64,000 bases of DNA from Trema orientale (lineage: Eukaryota > Streptophyta > Magnoliopsida > Rosales > Cannabaceae), in contig JXTC01000077.1 in assembly GCA_002914845.1 (NCBI GenBank), positions 843,638 through 907,637 on the forward strand, written 5' to 3'. Shown here piece by piece: positions 12,121 to 22,576 of this stretch. Position 1 is the stretch's first letter. Each line of letters opens with the position of its first letter. Under the pieces are notes generated by a model, which saw only the letters and a program-made list of their open reading frames with translations, had not been told where the DNA came from and searched no databases. The translations under genes and the position numbers were made by a program.

Positions 12121-15100
12121 TTATGCTTCATCGTCACCCCTGTTAACTGCGAAGTGCCCAATATTTCTACCCTGAAAAACAGAAAGGTACTAGCAAATTA
12201 AACTTGAATGCAAATTAGACAGAAAGGGGCATTATGCAGGTAATGCCGAATAAAATACCTCAGATAACATTCGCTGCTTATTTAGATGTTGAGTCCTTGC
12301 TTTATTGAGAACCGAATTTGGTGACCTGTATATCCTCTGTGGATGAGGGGTAAAAAAAACACATTAATTGGAAAATAACCAACATTAGACGCATAACAAG
12401 TAGAGTACGAAAGTATCCAAGCAGAGAAAAAGAAAAACGGTAGATAAATAACAAGGACTCCAATACATAAGCAAGGGAAATGTCATCTTGTGGTGTAATA
12501 ACAAGAACAGACCTTTTCACTGCTAGATAAACGATGTTCATGGTCTGCAACATACTTCTTGGGAGTAAAACCAAAAACATCATGGAGGAGTTCGTTTTCC
12601 TGTTTCATCAGTCAGGTTTAGCAGTGAGAAAAGCAATTGTGCTTCAAGATTAACATGTAGCAGAAAAGGCAAAAGGTATTAAAGAACTGGAGAACCGACC
12701 TGCATGTGCTTCACAAACCCTCCCCCAAGAAAGTGCTTTAGAAAGTTCAGCTGTTAAAAATTTAGACAAATGTTTACAAGACAGGATTAATCTCCAAAAG
12801 AAACGTTCCATGAGATAGAGGGAGCTAAGGTGATGATGAAGAGAAAAACCTGTATTAGTTGAGACCACGTAGATGTCTGCAGTGATTCCCCACCAATCTT
12901 CACAGAAACTTCAGGGCAATAACCATCCTAAAAAAATAATCAGATAATTATAAAATCCTGTATGCACAACTAGCCCTCCCTCCAGAAAGGTGCCCCCACC
13001 CCCACCCCAAAAAACACACAAAAAAAAGAAGTGGTAGAGACATACCTCAAGATATTCCACTATATCCCGGAACAGATTCCGCTGATTGTTAAGATCTTTC
13101 TTAGCCGAACCTTTACCACCTGCCTCGGCTGACAGGTTTCTCACTTGGTTTATGATTTTTGCCTTCAGTCCTTGTATGTGCATATATTGTCGAGGTTTAC
13201 TTTCATCTTGAGTTGATCCATCACATGAATCTTTAGCCATAATAGAAAATTTTTCTAAACTTCCTATATCAAAAATTAAAGCCAGGGCTTGACCAGCAGC
13301 AATTCGAACAGCCCGGTCTTCCTTGTCAAGGAGACTGGATAAATACGTCAGTGATCTGCAATGTCAACCAAAGAATGAAAGTAAGAAGGGCTGGGGAGAA
13401 GAGAAGGGGAAAGGAGAGGAGGGAGGGAGGGAGGGTAATTTGAAGATGGAGAATGTATTACTCTTGCCAATCTTTAGGGTTAAGTTTCCATCCATCCATG
13501 GTTGTAAGAAGAAAGGACCATGCAGAAACCATTGCGCTTATTACAGCTCCTGAGGGTTTAACTGCAACCACCTATAAAAGGGAAATTTTAATGGAACACA
13601 CAAACAGATGAATATTTAAGATACAGAATCCAAGCTCTATAAAGCATAAAATAAATCAGAAGCCTGAATTAATTATGACCAAAAACTTCACAAATACATG
13701 AAGGTAGAACATACATTGGAACCCAGTTTTGGATGAACCACTTGCCACATAATTTGCATTGATCGCTCTGTCTGCTCTGGGTCATTGCCACCAACAAAAG
13801 TGATGACAGCCAAACACTCCAGTAACTACAGTCATTGACCATGTTGTGCAGAAAAATGCTGATTAAGCACCTTAATATAACTAAGAGCTGCAGAAGAAAT
13901 TGATAAAGACATTCACAGCATGATTATCTACCGCTATCTTTGAAGATTCAGAACCAGACTTAAGAGCCTGTGTTAGCGGAGGCACTGTATCTTCCAATAT
14001 TTCACGCGCATTATCTCCTAAACCAACTGTCAAAGCCAACAATCCTGAAAAACAAGTCACAAAAACCAAAAGACTCAGTACAAAATATGGGGCAAAACTT
14101 GCTAAAGACCCCAAACAAGGATTGCAAAACAAACCAATGAGATGGGATGCCAAACATATCTCTTTGGCAGCTCCTCGTTTAAAGGAATTCAGACACTGGT
14201 GCAGTAAAGTTGCAAATCTGAAAAACACCACACTAGTATGAGAATCCATATAGATATAGAGAAACAACCAGCTACTCCGTAATTTTAAGATGCAGAAAAC
14301 ATAATAGAAGAAAAAAATTTAGGGCTCAACAAAAGTAGATTATGTTTCCTTTAAAAAGGTTGATTGCATCAGGACTAAGACTTCCAGAAAATGCTATTTT
14401 TGCCCTATTTTCAAAACTTTAAAAAGAGAATAGAACAAAACAAAATCAAAATACACGTTCTTACTTCTTTTCAATGAACTCATGCTGCAAACTGTTATTG
14501 AAAGCTCCAATAATTGAAGCCAACGCATTCTCTCTCGTGGAACCCCTTTTGGACATAAAGTAATAGGTAAGTTAGAAGGAAAACCTAAAGCATTATTCAT
14601 TATTCAACCAACTTCAATTGATACCCTTTTAAGTATTAAACAGCCAGCTTCTGAGCAAAATGGGAAACATTTAAAACAAGCTCGCTATACTCGAAATTAT
14701 CATTAATTTCTTAGAAAATAAAACAAAATGAATAACTTCATAACAAAAATCAACAGAGCTAAATACTCCAAAACTCAATAAAGCAAAATGGGCAACAATA
14801 AAAACAAGTTCCCCGTACTCCAATTATCATTAAATAAATTAAAAAAACAATATCAAGAACTTTGTAAGAAAAAAATGATGGAGCTAAATACTCTTACCTC
14901 TTCTCAAATAAAGCATCAAGAGCTTGGTCGAGTAAAGCATCTCTATCAAGTTGCATTTCTTCGGTCTCAATCGTAGAGAAACGATCAGAACGAATAGTCG
15001 ACGACGAACTCACACTACTATTATCGTCGTCCGTATCTAGCATCACAGCGTTTTTACGCTGAGAATTACCTGATTTTTCAAATTCAGCCCATAATTAAAT

Positions 15101-15414
15101 CAATACCAAACATTTAAAGCTTCAAAGAAAATTCCAAACGCCATCAATTTGCAAAATACCCAGTTAAAAAAAAAAAAAGAAAAAAAGGAAAATTAAGTCA
15201 ACAACAAACCGAATGGAACACTTCAAAGGGCTTTTCAGATTATAATCATGCAGAAATTGAAACAAGAATAACCAAACATGGCAAAATCAACAAACCCTAA
15301 TCCCTAAATCCAAGGGTGAAACCCCAAGGTCAATCAAAGTCACACACCCAAAAAAAAAAAATAATAATAATAATAAATTTAAAAGAGAGAGAGAAGAAGC
15401 TTACGCTTTCCCAT
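12121..15414 (-). CDS. SAT32: Interferon-related developmental regulator (IFRD) family protein, SAT32-like
   Basis: Homologue of Arabidopsis SALT-TOLERANCE 32 (At1g27760), reported as a positive factor in salt and ABA responses. IFRD proteins are ARM/HEAT-like scaffolds that affect transcription or translation; the exact role here is inferred. Thirteen exons on the minus strand: 15414-15405, 15069-14898, 14545-14465, 14217-14135, 14044-13917, 13825-13715, 13571-13462, 13355-13046, 12927-12850, 12750-12700, 12599-12513, 12336-12259 and 12171-12121. They total 1350 nt (449 residues) and stay in phase throughout. The start is MGKRNSQRKNAVMLD, with only 10 nt in the first exon. IFRD core motifs include RGSTRENALASIIGAFN and SFKRGAAKEICLASHLIG. 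The C-terminal IFRD block reads ENELLHDVFGFTPKKYVADH, and the end is FAVNRGDDEA. The gene is convergent with the ASCC2 homologue. Confidence 0.9.
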
Positions 15415-15963
15415 AGGTGAGTATTAAGAGGGCTCGTAATATCTTTTTCTTTTTCTTTTTCTGGTGTTAGAAAAATCTACAAGGTTCACTGTTAATCTGA
15501 TTCTGAAGACGAAAGGGTTTTGAAAATATGAGATCGCCAAAAACGAAAAAGAGTCCTCCAATTACAATAACAGAGAGAGAAATTTCATGAGACGATTTAG
15601 CCATTAAACTTGATTTTTTTTTTTTAATTTAATATTTGTAGATAGATTTGTTTTAAGGTGGAGGATATGAAACAAAATCAGAAGCTCCCGTTAATGAAAA
15701 TGGATTATATAGAAGTCGATGAGAACAGAAAGTGAAAGTGAAGGAGGGGCATAAAAGAAAATAACAATATGAGTGGGCTCAACACAAACCACATGTAAAT
15801 ACAAATTATAATTTTCTTTTCTCCACAAAAACTAGGAAATTCTCTCTTTTTTTTCTTTAAAAAAAGAAAAAAAAAAATTGGATACGGAATTTTTTCAAAT
15901 TGGGTGGTATCGCGTGTATGGAATATTCGGTGGACGTAGAGAGGGGTAATCGCGTGGATGATT
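15415..15963. other. 5' flank and leader of the SAT32-like gene
   Basis: Probable leader and proximal promoter of the minus-strand IFRD gene. It holds purine- and pyrimidine-rich runs (for example TTTTCTTTTTC at about 15445) and homopolymer A/T tracts. I see no convincing TATA box at a fixed distance. Confidence 0.4.
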
Positions 15964-16093
15964 ACGTGGCAGTGTTAGAACGGTGGCGGTTGTAAACTTG
16001 CCCGATGGATCTGGAGATTGAGTTTGTCGGGGCCACGAGCCAGTTCAGAGGCGGGCTGATGACACGTGGCTGTGAGGCAGTACGGACACGTAG
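15964..16093. promoter_or_regulatory. ACGT-core (ABRE/G-box-like) cluster upstream of SAT32-like gene
   Basis: Three ACGT-core motifs lie in an unusually GC-rich stretch (about 15905-16165), 550-680 bases upstream of the IFRD start codon: TTACGTGGC near 15962, GACACGTGGC at 16061-16070 and GACACGTAG at 16085-16093. GACACGTGGC is a strong match to the ABA-responsive element bound by bZIP factors. This fits the salt/ABA role reported for SAT32, but function is inferred from motif and position only. Confidence 0.45.
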
Positions 16094-16166
16094 GATAATG
16101 GACTCGGTATCGGAACGCGGTTGTCCTGCCAAGTCTCTTACTAATGTGCCAGCCTCTTGGAAAAGT

Positions 16167-16383
16167 GGTATTACAACAATCATTACAAGACGACATGTCG
16201 CCTTCTAAATTAGTGACGACAAAAGTCTGATTAAAATTTCTCGGAAAAAAAAAAAAAAAGAGTTTGACATCACAAGGTATTACAACAATCATTACAAGAC
16301 GACATGTCGCCTTCTAAATTAGTGACGACAAAAGTCTGATTAAAATTTCTCGGAAAAAAAAAAAAAAGAGTTTGACATCACAA
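16167..16383. repeat. 109-bp tandem duplication
   Basis: Copies at 16167-16275 and 16276-16383 are almost identical and start GGTATTACAACAATC. Each contains ACGACATGTCG and a long A run. The CGACATGTCG motif and the TAGTGACGACA stretch resemble subterminal repeats of CACTA (En/Spm) elements; that family assignment is tentative. Confidence 0.85.
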
Positions 16384-16420
16384 CGACGTATAGCTTATAG
16401 AACAACAAATTTGAGACAAA

Positions 16421-16745
16421 ATGAACATGTAGATTTAGCGTACATGTGGTTTCAAAATTTAAATCTTCAACCACAACAATTGAAAACCACATGTCGTTTC
16501 AAACGCATTACTAAACCACAAACGGCATGTAGTTAGGTGGAGGGAGAAGGGGCCCAATGAGAGCATATGTTCCTCATGAACATGTAGATTTAGCGTACAT
16601 GTGGTTTCAAAATTTAAATTTTCAACCACAGCAATTGAAAACCACATGTCGTTTCACTTACAAAAGAAATAAACGCATTACTAAACCACAGACGGCATGT
16701 AGTTAGGTGGAGGGAGAAGGGGCCCAATGAGGGCATATGTTCCTC
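16421..16745. repeat. 155/170-bp tandem duplication
   Basis: Copies at 16421-16575 and 16576-16745 both start ATGAACATGTAGATTTAG and end near GCATATGTTCCTC. The second is longer by a short internal stretch (CTTACAAAAGAAATA). Each holds an inverted pair ACATGTGGTTT / AAACCACATGT, so it can fold on itself. It directly follows the 109-bp duplication. Confidence 0.85.
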
Positions 16746-17275
16746 CTGGATTTTGGGGAAAAAAAAATTTACATGTATTTTAGAAAAAAAAAATTTGTGC
16801 TTTTACTAAAAATGAGCCAAAATAATCTTATGTCCCCACTCAAAATTGACCAAAATTATACTAAAGTTATAAACTATATTGATCCAATTTTATGCACTAT
16901 GATTTATGAGATTTTAATGCTCCCACCGAATTTAAAGGCTGGCACTGTCCTAGTTATGACATACATTAGTTTGACAAATAGTGTCATCCCAACTATCAAT
17001 AAGCAAAACTGCCAAACTCTTTGGCCACTTTGGGCTATTAAAATTTTAAAGTTGCGGTATGACGCAAAACTATTCAAGCTAAACGATGTCGAAATTATTA
17101 ACAAAATATGATATGATATTTAACTAAATTGAATAGTAATAGGACTGACATGATGACATTATTTTTTGACGTCATGTAGTGTTGAAACATTTCATGCAAA
17201 AAGTTTGCGTCTTAATTATTCTTAATGTTACTCGTAAAACAACCCCTTAAAAAAAATTAACTCACGAAAAAATAA

Positions 17276-18484
17276 GATAAATAACTCTATTAGTTTCTGA
17301 ACTAGTGACAAAGTCTCATTTTGGTCCTTAAACTTTAAATTGCATCATATTGATCCCTAAACCATTAAAAATATTTCATTTTAGTAATTTTTGCTATATA
17401 TTTTGTTTGAGTCTTATTAAAATGAGCACATGAATTGTATTTCTTTTTCTGTATTGGTAATTCCAACAAAATATCACCTTTTGGACAGTTCTATATTACA
17501 TTATTGTTTCATATACAACTAATTTTTATTCAACTAATCATTTTTCAAACCATGTTTTAATATCTTTATAGTGCTATACTATGTTTTTGGATATAAAATA
17601 AGTATAATAGAATAGCAAGTGTGTCTTATATGCCCATTATCTTAATAATAAAATGAATGATTAATCACATAAAAGTACCCTCGCTTTAACTTTTTTGCAA
17701 AAAATACCTTATCTTTTGAAATTCTACAAATTAATAACCTCGCTTTTGAAATTTTGTAAATTAATACCCTCACATTTATAATTTCTGCAAGCTAATACCC
17801 CCGCTTTTGTTTTCTTTATATATTTATATTATGAGCAAATTAAAAGATGCAAACACCTCTCATTAACTTATTAAATCTATTTAGATATTAGTATATTATC
17901 AGAAATTATTTTATAACTGCTTTTTTTAGTTAATTGCTAAAAAAACATAATTTTTTTATATCTCATGTTTGTTTTTTTTTTTTGGCAATTAACTATTTTT
18001 CTCTCGTTCTAATTTTTTCCATTTCTTTTTTATATGAAAAATGAAATAAGCTAACTACAAATATTTTTCAGAATTTTATTATTGTTTAATAATTTTTACT
18101 TTAGTTGATGATGGCTACTACCATCTTTTTATTATTAAAATCAACTAATTCAGCATTTAAGTTATAAATTTATAAGTATTTCAAATGTTGGGATATTAAT
18201 TTACAAGAATTTTAATTATTAGGGTATTAATTACATAATTCAAAAGTTATGGTATTATTTTGTGAAAATTAAAAAATAAAAGTATTATTTTATAGATATT
18301 CAAAAGTTAGTTTTTTTTTTTTTTTTTTTTTTGCAGAAAAGTTAAAAATTAGGGTATTTTAATGTTATTATCTCTATATAATGCAATTTTTTTAATAGTT
18401 TAAAGATCAAAATGACGTAATTTTAAAGTCTAAGAACAAAGTGAGATTATTTTCATAATTTTGGTAGCAGTAAAGTCATTTATC
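17276..18484. mobile_element. Non-autonomous TIR DNA transposon, about 1.2 kb
   Basis: The left end GATAAATAACTCTATTAG and the reverse complement of the right end, GATAAATGACTTTACTGC, are inverted repeats. Similarity extends inward for about 100 bases with interruptions (for example CAAAGTCTCATTTTGG against CACTTTGTTC). No coding capacity seen. The target duplication is not clear. A second TIR element is nested inside. Confidence 0.6.
17671..18360. mobile_element. TIR element nested in the 17.3-18.5 kb transposon
   Basis: The left end AAAAGTACCCTCGCTTTAAC and the reverse-complemented right end AAAATACCCTAATTTTTAAC match, and both continue into TTTTGCAAAAA or TTCTGCAAAAA. The interior repeats TTAATACCCTC-type units. 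It is non-coding and lies wholly inside the larger element, so it is the younger insertion. Confidence 0.55.
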
Positions 18485-18715
18485 CCGGAAAATAATATCT
18501 ACACTTTTTCAATTCTCCCTTTGCCCTTTTGTCTTTTTATTTTTTATTTTTTATTTTTCCAAGGAAACGATACCAAGAAGCCAAGTTGGGTCGAATTGGG
18601 ATTGGTTAGATTACTAAGGCTGGCGGTATATCCTGGGCCTGGTAAACGATATGGGCCGTAATGACACCTAAGAAGTGGACGACTCGCTCCGAAAATGCCG
18701 GTGCTCCAAAAATCC

Positions 18716-18936
18716 TATATATATTAGGTAGGTTTTTTTTTTTTTTTTTAACTATTAGATTCTCATCTAATAATGATCTGACGGCTATAATGAGGTGCAT
18801 AAAAATATTTACATCATTAATGTTATTTCTCTCTTATTTTTTACTATAAAAAAATGTGCATGATAAATTTTCATTAGTCAAATTGATACATATGTATAGA
18901 TAAAAAAAAATACCTACGGAATTGGTGCCTTATATA
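18716..18936. mobile_element. (TA)n-associated MITE, copy a
   Basis: Member of a palindromic family whose full ends read GGCACCAATCCAGTAGGTAT. Shared core motifs seen here are CATCTAATAATGATC, ACGGCTATAAT and the right end TACCTACGGAATTGGTGCC. Flanked by TATATA on both sides. The left terminus is degraded. Confidence 0.7.
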
Positions 18937-20343
18937 TTAATATAACCTTGTAATTTTTTTTTGAAAAAAATCCTAGATATATATATCCTAAACTGTTACT
19001 AAAAAATCCAAATTATAACTATGTGGAATGGCCCTAACATGAATTGCGGTCTTGATTTTGATATTGCATTATCCTAAACATTTTAGAATAAGCTTAAAGA
19101 AGATTTTTTTTTTTCTTTGGGAACATACTTAAACAAGCTTCGAACTTAAAAAAATAAATAAATAAACAAGCTTTCTCTCGAGTTAATTTGGGTCTAAATA
19201 AATTACTAAGAAATTTCGGACGTTTGTGATGATCTTTTCTGAAATCTAACATTAATTAGTTTTAAATAGTCTCCAGAGAAAATGCCTTTCCGATAACAAA
19301 ATGAACTTCTGTTAACGCCATCCATTCATGCCCGTTTGTCACTTTCTTGAAGGTACATGGCATGATCATGTGCAAAACTATAAATATTACTTTTCTTTAG
19401 AAGATTTGAAAAGTAGGGGGAGCTAAAAGAGAGATGGAGTGGGAAATTAGAAAAATTAATAAAAATAAATAAATAACTAAGACACTAAAAGTACTATTCT
19501 ACGAAAGGACTTTTACCTCCAATTTTGAATTTTCTCAAGGCTATAATATACTTAACACTCCAAAATTGGGAAACATTGTACTAACATCTCAATGCCCCTG
19601 GTATAGTATGAAATGAAACCTCCTTAACTTTCAACTTAAATGGTGCTCTTCGAGAAATTGAAAGTAAAAGAGACAGCCGAAGTACATCCCTAGTTTATGC
19701 AAAAAGGTGATCTCATCAAGGATGATATTATAACCAAATTAACACCTATCAGTACTTGATCAGGATATATTACGAATAGAATATGTGTGTATTTATTTTT
19801 ACATATATCGAAATCAAGCTTATGGCGCAGCCAAACACCAATCGAGGCAAGCAATTGATGCATAAATCATAATGAATAACAATCTTTGTCAGAACGTCAG
19901 ATAAGGGTCCATGAATTATATAGCCGAATAATATAGCATGGGGAGTACAGCTGCCTCTCTATTCTATATAACCCTTAGTGGTTCTAATTCATCTTCTTGT
20001 CACAAACTATTTGTTGTTTACTGTGCAACTATATGGTGTCAATACGCCAAGTCATATAATCATAGTTCCAAAGGTCCATTTATATGTTGGAATTCGCTGG
20101 ACCTCCCGGTCCGGTCCCGGACTCATTTTTCTTTTTTCCTTTTACACTTAACATACTATGGCTATAAATTCTAGTCTTACACACAATACAAGTTTACTAA
20201 AATTTGATTGCATATATATATATATATGACAATGGACCAATGGTGAACAACTAAGAAATTCATGTTAGGGGTACCCTCCATCCAAATATGAGGCACAAAT
20301 ACCGTTTGTGGAGGTCGTGGTGGAGGAGGAGGATATATATATA
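18937..20343. other. Intergenic, no gene recognised
   Basis: AT-rich DNA with T runs. Short open frames near 19938 lack splice context and similarity I recognise. No repeat border seen. Confidence 0.5.
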
Positions 20344-20566
20344 TATTGGTGGTTTTTTTTTTATTTATACAAAGGTATCAATTTGGCTAATAAATTTTTT
20401 TTTTACATTTTTTTATATTAAAAGTAAGAGAGAAAAATAACATTAATGATACACGTCTTTTCATACACATCATTATAACTGTTGAATCTAATGATGATGA
20501 TCTAACAGACTAAAAAGAAATACTTACACATAGATAAAAAAAAAATACTTATTGAATTAGCAACTT
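20344..20566. mobile_element. (TA)n-associated MITE, copy b (diverged)
   Basis: Contains the family core (AATCTAATGATGATGATCTAA) cut short here, ending TACTTATTGAATTAGCAAC before a (TA)n tract. Both flanks are TA runs. It is more diverged than the other copies. Confidence 0.55.
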
Positions 20567-21091
20567 ATATATATATATTTCGTATAAGAAGCAGCCACGT
20601 GAGCACATTTCCCCGTGGGTTCGGGGAGTGGGAAGTTTGAATGGAAAGGCTAGGATGGGGATCATGGAGATGAGGGGGCAGTCAAAAGTCAAAACATTGT
20701 GAATCCCAACTCATAATATTCCCTCATGAGTCACTTACTGTGAAATACAAGGTAAGATTAGGGTGAACTTTTTGTGCTGAAAGAGATGGGCATGGGAGTT
20801 AGTGTGTCTGCAAGTTAATGTGTTTTTTGGGGCATAAAACTTTGACGTCAGAAGTTTTTTTTAAGGCATACCAACCTCAATGTGCTGGACTTTGATTCCC
20901 CTTCTTCTTACTTTCTTTTCTAACTCTTTCACCCTCTCACTATATATTTTTTCGCTTGTAATTATCTCTTGTATGTTGAGAGGGAAAAAAGTCATACACA
21001 TTAATAGTGGAATAAATTGTCTACAGTTCGCAAACAATTGCTGAAGTTAACGTAGGTCCATACTTATAAGACGAATTATGATTATATATAT
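20567..21091. other. Unique-looking stretch with G-box
   Basis: Less AT-rich than its surroundings, with a CACGTG at about 20596-20601 and CTATATATTTTT at about 20940. It could be a promoter remnant or a non-coding transcription unit, but no open frame or hairpin supports a gene. Confidence 0.25.
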
Positions 21092-21329
21092 AGGTTCCTA
21101 ATCCAATATGTATTTTTTTTCATCTATCTATTGATATTTTTTTTAACCGTTGGATTATTGATCTAACTATTATAATAATTTGAGTAATTAAAAAAAAATA
21201 ATAAAAATAAATACCCATTAGTTAATAATTTTTTCTGACATCCTTTTATCATAGAAAGATGTGTATGACCAATTTTAATTGGCCAAAACAATACCTATGA
21301 ATAGTAAAAAAAAATACCTATTGGTGCCT
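21092..21329. mobile_element. (TA)n-associated MITE, copy c
   Basis: Runs from GGTTCCTAATCCAATATGTA to AATACCTATTGGTGCC between TA runs. The internal family motif ACCGTTGGATTATTGATC is present. The TA run at its right is shared with copy d, so two insertions used one microsatellite. Confidence 0.7.
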
Positions 21330-21341
21330 ATATATATATAT

Positions 21342-21581
21342 AGGTTGCCAATCCAGTAGGTATTTTTTTTTTAACCTATGTGTAGGTATTTTTTTTTAGC
21401 CATTGGATCATCATCTAATGGTAATCCAACGGCTATAATCAAGTACATAAAAAGACGTGCATCATTAATGCTATTTCTCTCTCCTACTTTTTATAATAAA
21501 AAAATGTGCAAAAAATTTTTTCATTGGTCCAATTGATACTTATGCATAGGTAAAAAAAAAATACCTACTGGATTGGTGCCC
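21342..21581. mobile_element. (TA)n-associated MITE, copy d (best preserved)
   Basis: Left end GGTTGCCAATCCAGTAGGTA and right end TACCTACTGGATTGGTGCC form clear terminal inverted repeats. The interior carries CCATTGGATCATCATC and CCAACGGCTATAATC. A long (TA)n run follows at about 21600-21622. Confidence 0.8.
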
Positions 21582-21582
21582 A

Positions 21583-21598
21583 TATATAATTGGTACCC

Positions 21599-21630
<32 letters not shown>

Positions 21631-22221
21631 GTGTGTTTTTTGCATGCATTTAAAAAAAATTAAAAAAAAAAGGTCCATACGTAGTGTTAGATACCAGTCT
21701 TCAAGATCCTCGTAAAGACAAGGGTTAAGTACGATCATGAAATCTTATATATGATATGGGATTATATGTACACACGCACACTCCGAAAGTGAAACTTCCA
21801 AAGAAATATTTAGATGATCAAACAAATATATATATATATATACACACACAGAGAGAGAGCTTTCATGACTTCGCTTGACAATCTAAAAGCTATTAGAGAA
21901 AAGGAAAAGGGAAGCAATATTAGGAAACAACCCTAGCCACGAGGTGCGAGCATAAATAGTACGTTATTGCTGAATGTCGGTATAAAAGAAAATTGGGGGA
22001 TCGGTCAGAGAGAGACGAGACACATGATATTGTGATTAGTACTACTGTACAAGTAGCTAGCTAGCTAGGATTGTGAAATTATTTTTTATATGCTTGGTTG
22101 GTAAGCGTCTCAGTCTCAAGGTATGGCTAAGGATGGACATCTTTGCCTGTTGTCTCTGCCAACTTGTTTAAAGGGTCCGTGACCATTAGTTTTGCATTCT
22201 TAAATATATATATAGTTACAC
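21583..22221. other. Intergenic with TA run and TATA-like boxes
   Basis: Contains a (TA)n microsatellite (21600-21622), GAGAGAGAG (about 21850), TATAAAAG (about 21982) and a GCTAGCTAGCTAG run (about 22054). The TATA-like box plus GCTAG run could mark a non-coding transcript. No hairpin typical of a microRNA precursor could be confirmed by eye. Confidence 0.3.
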
Positions 22222-22567
22222 AGGATGACCGCAAAAAAAATCCTGATATTATGTAATTTAAACTTTAAAATTTAAATTCTGTAAAATAATATCTTGAGAT
22301 TATGAATTTTTAAAAATTAATACTCTATATTGATTTTTAACTGGTAAAATACGATAATATTTTCAAAATTAAGATGAATAATATGAATTAATATAGTTTT
22401 AATAGAGGATATTATTGTTTTTTTGTTCTTAAAATTGGTTAAAAAATCTGTCCAGTGTATTAATTTTCGGAAATTTTTAATCTCAGAGTATTATTTTGCA
22501 GAGTCCAAACTTCAGGATTTATTTTGTAGAAAACTCAAACTTCAGGATATTTTTTTGCAATTATCCT
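22222..22567. mobile_element. Mutator-like MITE with 9-bp target duplication
   Basis: Left end AGGATGACCGCAAAAAAAAT and reverse-complemented right end AGGATAATTGCAAAAAAATA are inverted repeats. It is flanked by TAGTTACAC (22213-22221) and TAGTTACAT (22568-22576), a 9-base duplication with one mismatch. The 9-bp size is typical of Mutator-like elements. 346 bp, non-coding. Confidence 0.75.
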
Positions 22568-22576
22568 TAGTTACAT

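Noticed and set aside
16737-17111. 124-codon open frame on the plus strand
   Set aside because: Composition follows the AT-rich background; it overlaps the end of a duplication and shows no domain or start context.
22120-22180. Possible miR169-like sequence (GGCTAAGGATGGACATC)
   Set aside because: Only partial resemblance to miR169, and no matching fold-back arm could be found nearby.
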